Shown one piece after another: positions 43,442 to 50,006 of a stretch of DNA of 50,006 nucleotides. Each line of letters opens with the position of its first letter. The first letter of the stretch is position 1. The notes under the pieces are model-generated. The model was given only the letters and a program-made list of their open reading frames with translations, did not search any database and was not told the origin of the DNA. This DNA comes from Myxococcus llanfairpwllgwyngyllgogerychwyrndrobwllllantysiliogogogochensis. GTDB taxonomy: Bacteria; Myxococcota; Myxococcia; Myxococcales; Myxococcaceae. Where the stretch lies: positions 1 to 50,006 of the forward strand of contig NZ_VIFM01000058.1 of assembly GCF_006636215.1 (NCBI RefSeq), read 5' to 3'. A program made the translations under genes and the position numbers.

Positions 43442-44017
43442 TCACTCCCACCGACCGGCGAGCACTCGCCGCAGCAACTCTCTTTTGATACGGCCCCGGA
43501 AGCGCTCGAGTCTCATCGTCACGGCGCTTTTCCCCACGCCCAACTGCTCGGCAATCTCGCGCGCGGACAGCTCTCCTTCGATATAGAAAAGCTGGACTGT
43601 CCGCTTCTCTTCGCCCTCGGGCAGCTCGGAAATCAGCTGGCGGACCACCTCGATGTCGCGCTCGAGCTGGAGGGCCTCCGGAAGGGCCGGGACTGTCTCC
43701 GGTTCCGGGTCCGCGATGTCGTCTTCCAGGCGCCGCACGCTCGCCTTGCGCTCCAGCCGGGTCCGGGCCCGGTTGCGTGCGATGGACAGGAGCCACGCCT
43801 CGAAGGCCCCGGCTTCCTTGAGTCGGGGGAGGGCTCGGAACGCCCGGACGAAGGTCTCCTGGATGACGTCTTCCACCTCGTCCGGGTCCAGCGGGGCGAA
43901 CCCCGCCATCAGCCTCGCCACGAGGGGGCGAGTGCGCCGGTACAGCTCACTGAAGGCGGAAGTCTCCCCACTCGCCGCGCGCCGCACCCACTCCGCCAGT
44001 CCCTCCGTGGAACCCAC
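43442..44017 (-). CDS. ECF sigma factor
   Basis: The 191-residue protein has region 2 ([14 protein letters not shown]...[23 protein letters not shown]) and region 4 with its helix-turn-helix ([37 protein letters not shown]), the standard two-domain ECF build. It heads the four-gene minus-strand operon. It should direct transcription of envelope-related genes when released by the downstream anti-sigma-like protein. Whether it also reads the ECF-type promoter of the RiPP cluster 6 kb away cannot be decided from sequence alone. Confidence 0.93.
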   Translation of the reverse strand: MGSTEGLAEWVRRAASGETSAFSELYRRTRPLVARLMAGFAPLDPDEVEDVIQETFVRAFRALPRLKEAGAFEAWLLSIARNRARTRLERKASVRRLEDDIADPEPETVPALPEALQLERDIEVVRQLISELPEGEEKRTVQLFYIEGELSAREIAEQLGVGKSAVTMRLERFRGRIKRELLRRVLAGRWE

Positions 44018-44133
44018 CTGTCCTCCAAGACCCCCGGCGGTGTCCGGTGGCCACGCGACTGGCTCGACTGGCCCCTGGCCACTCCAGGAAGCGGGCGGGG
44101 CGGGCCGCTTCCTACTGGCTCCCAGGGGGGGCT

Positions 44134-44162
44134 TGGAGAGAAGAATGCACCCCGCCGTTTCA
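44134..44162 (-). promoter_or_regulatory. Weak ECF-like promoter candidate upstream of the sigma operon
   Basis: On the minus strand TGAAAC (44157-44162) is followed after 17 bases by TCTCCA (44134-44139), about 115 bases before the ECF sigma start. The -35 part fits ECF promoters, the -10 part poorly, so this is a tentative autoregulation site within the divergent spacer shared with serC. Confidence 0.25.
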
Positions 44163-44182
44163 TTTTCGCGAAGGACCCCGCC

Positions 44183-45271
44183 ATGCGCGTCATCAACTTC
44201 AACCCTGGCCCCGCCGGCCTGCCCCTGCCCGCCCTGGAGCGCGCCCGGGACGAGCTGCTCGACTTCCAGGGCTCCGGCATGTCAGTGATGGAGCACAGCC
44301 ACCGGGGCAGGGAATACGAGGCCGTCCACGACGAGGCCATTGCCCTGCTGACCGAGCTGACGGGACTGCCGTCCACCCACCAGGTGCTCTTCCTCACCGG
44401 CGGCGCGTCGCAGCAGTTCGCCCAGGTGCCGATGAACTTCCTCACCCCCGACACGAGCGCGGACTACCTCATGACGGGCGTGTGGAGCGAGAAGGCGCTC
44501 GACGAGGCGAGGTACTACGGCAAGGCCCGCGTCGCGGTGACGACGGTGCGGCCCGACAAGCACTACACGCGGGTCCCCCGCCAGGACGAGCTGAAGCTGG
44601 ACCCCCAGGCCTCGTACGTCCACCTGACGAGCAACAACACCATCTACGGCACCCAGTGGCACACGCCGCCGGACGTGGGCACCGTCCCGCTGGTGGCCGA
44701 CATGAGCTCCGACTTCCTATGGAAGAAGATGGACCTGTCGCGCTTCGGGCTCGTCTACGCCGGCGCGCAGAAGAACCTGGGACCTTCCGGCGTGACGCTG
44801 GTGGTGGCGGACAAGGGCTTCATCGCGCGAGGGCGCAAGGACATCCCGAAAATCTTCCGCTACTCCGTCCACGCGGAGAACAACTCGCTCTACAACACGC
44901 CCCCCACCCTGGCCATCTACCTGGTGCGCAACGTGCTCGCGTGGATGAAGAGCGTGGGCGGCCTGGAGCAGGTGGAAGCGTGGAACCGCCAGAAGGCGGA
45001 GCTCTTGTACGGCGCGCTCGACAGGCTCTCCGGCTTCTACCGGGCGCCGGTGGAGCGCGAGTCCCGCTCGGTGATGAACGTCGTGTTCCACCTGCCCACG
45101 CCGGAACTCGACGCGGCCTTCGTCGCTGACGCGAAGCAGCAAGGAATGGTGGGGCTGAAGGGGCACCGGACGGCGGGCGGAATCCGGGTTTCCACGTACA
45201 ACGCCGTGACTGTGGAGAATGTGCGCACCCTTGTCACCTTCATGGAACATTTCGTGAAGACCCGCGGGTAG
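44183..45271 (+). CDS. serC: SerC, phosphoserine aminotransferase
   Basis: SerC makes 3-phosphoserine from 3-phosphohydroxypyruvate and glutamate, and also serves vitamin B6 synthesis in some bacteria. The 362-residue protein starts [14 protein letters not shown], contains [11 protein letters not shown], the [17 protein letters not shown] phosphate-cup region and the PLP Lys197 ([12 protein letters not shown]). Length matches the family. AAGGA is eight bases upstream of the ATG; the long upstream reading frame crosses the antisense sigma gene and is rejected. No serA is in the window. Confidence 0.95.
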   Translation: MRVINFNPGPAGLPLPALERARDELLDFQGSGMSVMEHSHRGREYEAVHDEAIALLTELTGLPSTHQVLFLTGGASQQFAQVPMNFLTPDTSADYLMTGVWSEKALDEARYYGKARVAVTTVRPDKHYTRVPRQDELKLDPQASYVHLTSNNTIYGTQWHTPPDVGTVPLVADMSSDFLWKKMDLSRFGLVYAGAQKNLGPSGVTLVVADKGFIARGRKDIPKIFRYSVHAENNSLYNTPPTLAIYLVRNVLAWMKSVGGLEQVEAWNRQKAELLYGALDRLSGFYRAPVERESRSVMNVVFHLPTPELDAAFVADAKQQGMVGLKGHRTAGGIRVSTYNAVTVENVRTLVTFMEHFVKTRG

Positions 45272-45311
45272 TCTCCGTCGAACTCGCGGAACAACTCATC
45301 TGGAGGGTTTC

Positions 45312-45872
45312 ATGAAAGCCACGCTGCCCGCCGTCGCGCTCTGCCTGCTGTTCGCCGTGCCCGCATTCGCCAAGGAAGTGGCCGGGGTGAACTATCCGGA
45401 CACCGCGAAGGTGGGCGACAAGGAGCTGAAGCTCAACGGTGTGGGCCTTCGCAAGAAGGTCGTCTTCAAGGTCTACACGGTGGGGCTGTATCTGGAGACG
45501 CCGTCGAAGGACGCGGCGCAAATCATCGCCGCGGACGAAACCAAGCGCGTCCGCATGTACATGCTGCGTGACCTGGACAAGAAGACCATCACCGAGGCCA
45601 TCTCGGACGGCTTCAAGAAGAACGCGGGCGCCAAGCTCCCCGCGCTCCAGCCCAAGCTGGACTCGTTCAACGCGTCCATCCCGGACCTGAAGAAGGGTGA
45701 CGAGCTCATCCTGACCTACGTGCCGGGCAAGGGCACCGAGGTGAAGAGCACCAAGGGTGGCGAGGACATCTCCGTGGAGGGCAAGGACTTCGCGGACGCG
45801 CTCTTCTCGGTGTGGCTGGGCAAGGACCCGGTGGATGGCGGCCTGAAGGACGGAATGCTCGGCAAGGACTGA
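45312..45872 (+). CDS. Chalcone-isomerase-like exported protein
   Basis: The 186-residue protein has a cleavable signal peptide (AVALCLLFAVPAFA, then KE). The mature part matches the bacterial chalcone-isomerase-like fold: LNGVGLRKKVVFKVYTVGLYL, SKDAAQIIAADETKRVRMYMLRDLD, and the end with FADALFSVWLGKDPVDGGLKDGMLG. Bacterial members are periplasmic and of unknown role, probably lipid or fatty-acid binding and not isomerases. GGAGG lies about 10 bases upstream of the start. A terminator follows the stop. Confidence 0.85.
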   Translation: MKATLPAVALCLLFAVPAFAKEVAGVNYPDTAKVGDKELKLNGVGLRKKVVFKVYTVGLYLETPSKDAAQIIAADETKRVRMYMLRDLDKKTITEAISDGFKKNAGAKLPALQPKLDSFNASIPDLKKGDELILTYVPGKGTEVKSTKGGEDISVEGKDFADALFSVWLGKDPVDGGLKDGMLGKD

Positions 45873-45902
45873 GCGAGTCGTCACTCCTCGCGTCACCTCG
45901 GG

Positions 45903-45945
45903 CGCCCCGTGTCTCGGTGAGAGGCACGGGGCGTCTTCGCGTTTT
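45903..45945 (+). terminator. Intrinsic terminator after the chalcone-isomerase-like gene
   Basis: CGCCCCGTG (45903-45911) pairs perfectly with CACGGGGCG (45925-45933); the loop can extend the stem a little through TCTC/GAGA. A T-rich stretch ending in GTTTT follows (45934-45945). Position 30 bases after the stop codon fits an intrinsic terminator. Confidence 0.7.
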
Positions 45946-46057
45946 CGGGCGCCCTGGGTGACGCTTGAAATACGTGGATGCGTGGCGCGTAGTAGGAACG
46001 TGCCCGGCTGCACGGCGACGCCGGGTCTGATAGCAACCGGCCGGTCAGGAGGACGAC

Positions 46058-46309
46058 ATGGGTGGTATTTGCGCGTGGCTGGTGCTGGGTGGAATCGCCG
46101 GCTGGTTGGCGAGCATCATCAAGGGCACGAATGCGAAGATGGGAATCTTCGCCAACATCGCGACCGGCGTGGTCGGTTCGATGATTGGCGGCTGGCTGTT
46201 CAGCCTGCTGGGCGGCCGGGGCGTGACGGGGCTCAACCTCTATTCGCTGGCGGTAGCCACGGTGGGGGCGGTCATCCTCATCAGCATCGTCCAGGCGATA
46301 CGCAAATAG
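46058..46309 (+). CDS. GlsB/YeaQ/YmgE-family membrane protein
   Basis: The 83-residue protein is mostly three hydrophobic helices with GGIAGWLASIIKG near the start, IATGVVGSMIGGWLFSLLG in the middle and a C-terminal helix, the pattern of small stress-response membrane proteins (transglycosylase-associated family). AGGAGG lies about 10 bases before the ATG. Expression under envelope or general stress is known for relatives; the mechanism is unclear. Confidence 0.87.
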   Translation: MGGICAWLVLGGIAGWLASIIKGTNAKMGIFANIATGVVGSMIGGWLFSLLGGRGVTGLNLYSLAVATVGAVILISIVQAIRK

Positions 46310-46330
46310 CGGCCGGGGCCCCTCACGCCT

Positions 46331-47374
46331 TCAGAAGAGGCTGAGCTGGGGTGACGGCGGAGGCTTGCGCGGCGGACGCCGGAAGGTGTCCGGCGCGTCC
46401 TCGGTGATGTAGGAGGTGCGCAGGCCGACCTTGCGCGCCGTCGTGTCGAAGAGGCGGTGGATGGTCTCCGCGTAGAGGCCTTCGCCGCGCATGCGGTGCT
46501 TGAAGCGGGAGTCGTTGAGCTCCCCACCGCGAATCTCCCGGATGCGGTGCAGGACGCGCTCGGCGCGCAGGGGCAGCTTGGCGCGCAGGCGTTCCTCGAA
46601 GACGTCCTTCACGGGCCCGGGCAGGCGCACCAGGGTGAAGTGCGCGCGGCTGGCGCCGGCTTCACGCACGGCGGTGAGCACGCGGTGGATGTCCTCGTCG
46701 TTGAGCCCCGGGATGATGGGGGCCACGGAGACGGCCACGTTGAGGCCGGCCTCGGCCAGGCGGCGAATCGCGAGCAGCCGCCGCTGGGGGGAGGCCGCAT
46801 AGGGCTCCATGGCGCGTGCGACTTCCGCGTTGTGGAAGGGCAGGCTGATGCTGACCCAGAGCCGGGCATCGCGCGAGATTTGCTGGAGCACATCGAGGTC
46901 CCGCTCGATGAGCACGCCCTTGGTGATGATGCCCACGGGGTTGCGGTACTCGGCGCAGACCTCCAGGCAGGCGCGGGTGAGGCGCATGGAGGCCTCGAGC
47001 GGCTGGTAGCAGTCGGTGACGCCGCTGAAGACGACGGTTTCGCCCTTCCAGGACGGGCGCTCGAAGTGCTCGCGCAGCAACTCCGCCGCGCGGGGCTTCA
47101 CGACGAGCTTCGTCTCGAAGTCGGTGCCCGCGCCGAAGTCGAGGTACTGGTGCGTGGGCCGCGCGTAGCAGTACGCGCAGGCATGGAGGCAGCCCCGGTA
47201 GGGATTGACGCTCCAACTGAAGCCCACGTCCGGGCTGTCGTTGTGCGAGACGACCTGCTTGCTGTGGTCTTCAAAGACTTCCAGCCGCGACGGAGGAATC
47301 TCGTCGAGGTACTCCACCGCGGTGCTCGCCCACGGGTTGGGCGGATTGTCGATGGGGCGCGCCTTCACGCGCAC
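46331..47374 (-). CDS. PA0069-family radical SAM protein (SplB-related)
   Basis: The 347-residue protein starts at GTG 47374 and contains the radical SAM cluster motif CLHACAYCYARPTH (Cys-x3-Cys-x2-Cys) after NPYRG, followed by SGVTDCYQPLEA and SISLPFHNAEVARAMEPYAASPQRR, as in PA0069-type proteins related to spore photoproduct lyase. It binds a 4Fe-4S cluster and cleaves SAM; its substrate is unknown. It converges with the GlsB-like gene and is divergent from the serine hydrolase gene. Confidence 0.88.
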   Translation of the reverse strand: MRVKARPIDNPPNPWASTAVEYLDEIPPSRLEVFEDHSKQVVSHNDSPDVGFSWSVNPYRGCLHACAYCYARPTHQYLDFGAGTDFETKLVVKPRAAELLREHFERPSWKGETVVFSGVTDCYQPLEASMRLTRACLEVCAEYRNPVGIITKGVLIERDLDVLQQISRDARLWVSISLPFHNAEVARAMEPYAASPQRRLLAIRRLAEAGLNVAVSVAPIIPGLNDEDIHRVLTAVREAGASRAHFTLVRLPGPVKDVFEERLRAKLPLRAERVLHRIREIRGGELNDSRFKHRMRGEGLYAETIHRLFDTTARKVGLRTSYITEDAPDTFRRPPRKPPPSPQLSLF

Positions 47375-47506
47375 AGGGTGGGGCTGAAATTCCGTTCAGT
47401 CAAGGGCTAGAAGAGCGAACGATTTTTTCTGGTCGCGGTTGAGGTGGAATGCGCTCCGGGTCCGTTTCCTGTCGGTAGCATCAACGTCAAGCAGGAGCTC
47501 TCGAGC

Positions 47507-49531
47507 ATGAAGTCTCTTGGAATGAAGCCGCTTCTGACAGTCCTGTCAGTGCTGGTGGTCTCCCTGGTGGGATGCGGGGTTGCGGAGGAAGCGTCCCACG
47601 TCTCTCCTGGTTCCACGTCCCAGGCCCTGGCCGGACCCTATGATGCGTGGGTTGCCCGCCACGCGCTCACCGCCGCCCAATACCAGACGGAGTTCAATAC
47701 CTGGACCGGGCAAGGCTATCGCCTCTCCTATGTCAGCGGCTACGAAGACGGAGGCAGTGTCCGTTACGCGGCCATCTGGGAGCAGACGAGCGGCCCGGCC
47801 TGGCGGGCCTTCCACGGGCTGACCTCCGCGCAGTATCAGACCACCGCCGTCAATCAAAACGCGCAGGGATACCGCCCGGTGGTGGTCAACGGCTACAGCG
47901 TCGGAGGCGTCGCCTACTTCGCGGTCATCTTCCATTCGGACGGGGTCGCCGCGTGGGTGGCCCGCCACGACCTGACCGCGGCCCAGTACCAGACGGAGTT
48001 CAACACCTGGACCGGGCAGGGCTACCGGCTCGTGCACGTCAGTGGCTACACGTCCGGTGGCGCTGAGCGCTATGCGGCCGTCTGGGAGCAGACCAGCGGG
48101 CCGGCGGCGCGGGCCTATCACGGGCTGACAGCGGCCCAGTACCAGTCCACGTTCAATACCAACGCGTCCCAGGGCTACCAGGTCGCGAAGGTCAGCAGCT
48201 ACAACGTGGGCGGCACGGACCGGTATGCGGCCATCTTCCATGCGTCAGCGGGGATTCCGATTGCCGCGCGTCATGGCCTCACCTCCGCTGGCTACCAACA
48301 GGCCGCGACGGACCTCAAGAACCAGGGATACCGCCCCGTCGTGGTGGCGGCGCACAACAATGGGAGCCAGCCCGAGTTCGCGCTGGTCTGGCAGAACCTG
48401 ACGTTCAGCGCGGCGGACCTGCGGCACATCGACACCACCGTCCAGCAGGCGATGTCCAACACGAACACCGTCGGCCTGTCGCTGGCCATCACGCGCCGCG
48501 GGCGTCTCGTGTTCGCCAAGGGGTATGGCCTGGCCGACCAGGCCAACAGCACCCCGGTCAACTCCTCCCACCGCTTCCGCGTCGCCAGTGTGTCCAAGCC
48601 GATGACTTCCATCGGCATCATGAAACTGATTGAGAACGGCCAGATTCAACTGACGGACCGCGTCTTCGGCCGGGGCGGATTGCTCGGTGAGACGTACGGC
48701 GCGCAGGGCACCTACCGGGACAGCCGCGTCCTGAACATCACGGTCCAGCAACTGCTGGAGCACACCGCGGGCGGCTGGGACAACGACGGCGCGGATGGGA
48801 CGGGTGACCCCATGTTCATGAACACGAGCATGACGCACGCGCAGCTCATCCAGTGGGTGTTGCAGAACGTGTCGCTCGAGTTCGCGCCGGGGACGACGTA
48901 CCAGTATTCGAACTTCGGCTACAGCGTCCTGGGTCGCATCATCGAACGCGTCACGGGGATGACCTATGACGCCTATATGCAAAGCCAGGTGTTCACGCCC
49001 AGCGGCGCCACCAGCTTCGCCGTCGGAGGCGATACACTGGCCGCGCGTCTGTCGAACGAGGTCGCCTACTACCAGCTTGGCGCGGGGGCCTTCAATCCAT
49101 ACGGCATGCCGGTGCGTCGCATGGATGCGCACGGCGGCTGGGTCGTCACGCCCATCGACCTGCTGCGCGTCTCCGTTCGAGCGGATGGGTACTCGACCGT
49201 CCCGGACCTGCTGAGCACAAGCTCGCTCACCACGATGACCACGCGCACGACGGCGCCCGATACCTTGGGCAACCCCGTCAACTATGCGAAGGGCTGGTCC
49301 GTGAACAGCCTCCCCAACTGGTGGCACGGCGGCTATGTCCCGGGCACCCTGGCCCTGCTGGTGCGGACCGATGACCGCTATGGGCCGAACCGCGCCGAGG
49401 AGTTCACCTGGTCCGCCATGACCAACTCCAACAACAGGGCCGGCTCGGGCACGTCGGACATCAACCTCGACAGCCTCATGTGGAGCGTCGTGAATGGCGT
49501 CAGCGCCTGGCCCGCGCACGACCTGTTCTAA
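47507..49531 (+). CDS. Serine hydrolase (beta-lactamase family) lipoprotein with five N-terminal tandem repeats
   Basis: The 674-residue protein has a lipoprotein signal (VVSLVGC, Cys23), five repeats of about 51 residues between residues 47 and 297, and a beta-lactamase/penicillin-binding domain with Ser361-Lys364 (SVSK), Tyr467-Ser-Asn469 (YSN) and His607-Gly-Gly. Repeats share GYR/GYQ...VSGY and YAA(I/V)WEQTSGP, of the bacterial tandem-repeat (BTRD1-like) kind also seen near polyglycine hydrolases. Repeats 1 and 3, and 2 and 4, resemble each other most. AGGAG is nine bases upstream of the start. It probably cleaves peptides or amides at the cell surface (inferred). Confidence 0.88.
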   Translation: MKSLGMKPLLTVLSVLVVSLVGCGVAEEASHVSPGSTSQALAGPYDAWVARHALTAAQYQTEFNTWTGQGYRLSYVSGYEDGGSVRYAAIWEQTSGPAWRAFHGLTSAQYQTTAVNQNAQGYRPVVVNGYSVGGVAYFAVIFHSDGVAAWVARHDLTAAQYQTEFNTWTGQGYRLVHVSGYTSGGAERYAAVWEQTSGPAARAYHGLTAAQYQSTFNTNASQGYQVAKVSSYNVGGTDRYAAIFHASAGIPIAARHGLTSAGYQQAATDLKNQGYRPVVVAAHNNGSQPEFALVWQNLTFSAADLRHIDTTVQQAMSNTNTVGLSLAITRRGRLVFAKGYGLADQANSTPVNSSHRFRVASVSKPMTSIGIMKLIENGQIQLTDRVFGRGGLLGETYGAQGTYRDSRVLNITVQQLLEHTAGGWDNDGADGTGDPMFMNTSMTHAQLIQWVLQNVSLEFAPGTTYQYSNFGYSVLGRIIERVTGMTYDAYMQSQVFTPSGATSFAVGGDTLAARLSNEVAYYQLGAGAFNPYGMPVRRMDAHGGWVVTPIDLLRVSVRADGYSTVPDLLSTSSLTTMTTRTTAPDTLGNPVNYAKGWSVNSLPNWWHGGYVPGTLALLVRTDDRYGPNRAEEFTWSAMTNSNNRAGSGTSDINLDSLMWSVVNGVSAWPAHDLF

Positions 49532-49543
49532 TCACGGCTCGTG

Positions 49544-49578
49544 GGACCGGCGGGGCTCGCAAGCGCCTCCGCCGGTCC
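49544..49578 (+). terminator. Stem-loop terminator after the serine hydrolase gene
   Basis: GGACCGGCGG (49544-49553) pairs perfectly with CCGCCGGTCC (49569-49578) over a 15-base loop, 12 bases after the stop codon. No T tract. The remaining spacer to 49676 shows nothing further. Confidence 0.55.
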
Positions 49579-49676
49579 GTTGGTGCGCTGTCCCGCGGGA
49601 AGGACCTTCCTCCCGTCGGTGCGTCCGATAGTCCGCGGCCAAGGTCAAGACCGGGGAGCAAGAGCCGGCGGCCCGC

Positions 49677-50006
49677 TCACTCCGAGTGGCCGAGCCCGGT
49701 CCATGTCGTCAGCGTGACGCCCGAGTACGCCGAGTACACGCGGAGGCCGACGAAGTACGTGCCCGCCGTCGGCGCCGTCAACGTGCAGGTCTCGGTGTTG
49801 CCGCCGAGATAGGGCCGACATTGGTAGGCCGTCGTCGTCGGGGCCGTGCCGAAGTTGACATAGAGGTCCGCGTCACCCGTGCCTCCGCTGAGCGCGAACG
49901 TCACGGCCGATTGGCCCGAAGGGACATCGACCGTCCAGTAGTTGAAGTGGCCGACGATGCTGTCCGCGATATTGATGATCGGGTCCCAGGGCGGTGGGGG
50001 AGGAGG
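49677..50006 (-). CDS. C-terminal PPC domain of a secreted protein (partial, runs off the window)
   Basis: The minus-strand frame is open from the window edge to a stop at 49677-49679 (109 codons seen). It begins with a Pro-rich linker (six Pro), then YWTVDVPSGQSAVTFALSGG, GDADLYVNFG and GTYFVGLRVYSAYSGVTL, the pattern of a bacterial pre-peptidase C-terminal (PPC) domain. Such domains end secreted proteases and chitinases. The catalytic part must lie to the right of this window. A GTG at 49904 is inside the domain and is not the start. Confidence 0.8.
   Translation of the reverse strand, partial: PPPPPPWDPIINIADSIVGHFNYWTVDVPSGQSAVTFALSGGTGDADLYVNFGTAPTTTAYQCRPYLGGNTETCTLTAPTAGTYFVGLRVYSAYSGVTLTTWTGLGHSE

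Overview
The window looks like a contig end from a myxobacterium of the Myxococcus/Corallococcus kind. Support for this is very high GC with strong third-position GC, many lipoproteins and sigma-54 activators, DUF4388 (PATAN) proteins, ELWxTDGT-repeat and Cys-rich lipoproteins, and a YebC-RuvC-RuvA order. The first 14 bases match the tail of the Nextera transposase mosaic end, so the extreme left is library sequence and the true genome starts within the next few bases. I saw no tRNA, rRNA, CRISPR array or insertion sequence.

Layout: 0-2.7 kb holds a fragment of an upstream gene, an M24 peptidase lipoprotein and an outer-membrane-type protein. 2.8-7.05 kb is a complete RNA end-healing locus: divergent rtcR, then rtcB and rtcA, with a textbook -24/-12 promoter, a palindromic candidate RtcR site, a large nested hairpin between rtcB and rtcA, and a terminator. 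7.1-14.3 kb carries a secreted subtilase with a propeller-like tail, an Fpg/Nei-like protein whose usual N-terminal Pro is Ala, small proteins, an NtrC-type regulator and a degenerate receiver-DUF4388 protein. 14.4-22.0 kb holds yebC, ruvC, ruvA and, separated from them by two unrelated genes, ruvB, followed by a large helical protein of unknown function.

22.0-31 kb: lpxC sits behind a palindrome-rich leader with a close sigma-54 promoter match, followed by a DsbA-like lipoprotein, a DUF4388 protein, a small lipoprotein, leucyl aminopeptidase (convergent, over a repeat-containing spacer), a Zn-PLC-like protein and a TauE/DUF1634 pair. 31-37.7 kb: a TPR protein coupled to an XRE/DUF2083 regulator of the RamB/PrpR type with its own candidate operator, then fabF, a PaaI thioesterase, a TetR regulator and a gluzincin-like lipoprotein or anchored peptidase.

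The two most notable systems are adjacent. At 37.7-39.8 kb is a bufferin-like RiPP cluster: an 89-residue lipoprotein precursor with three perfect KGAExxCGA repeats, a DUF692 (MNIO) enzyme and a DUF2063 partner, preceded by an ECF-type promoter candidate and with two stem-loops between precursor and enzyme. At 39.9-44.0 kb, on the other strand, is a tight four-gene operon: ECF sigma factor, membrane zinc-finger anti-sigma-like protein, a caspase-fold lipoprotein with a barrel-like tail, and a Cys-rich lipoprotein. The right end returns to ordinary genes: serC, a chalcone-isomerase-like protein, a GlsB/YeaQ membrane protein, a PA0069-type radical SAM protein, a serine hydrolase with five N-terminal repeats, and the C-terminal PPC domain of a secreted protein running off the edge.

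All assignments are from reading the sequence and recalling families; no database search or structure prediction was run.
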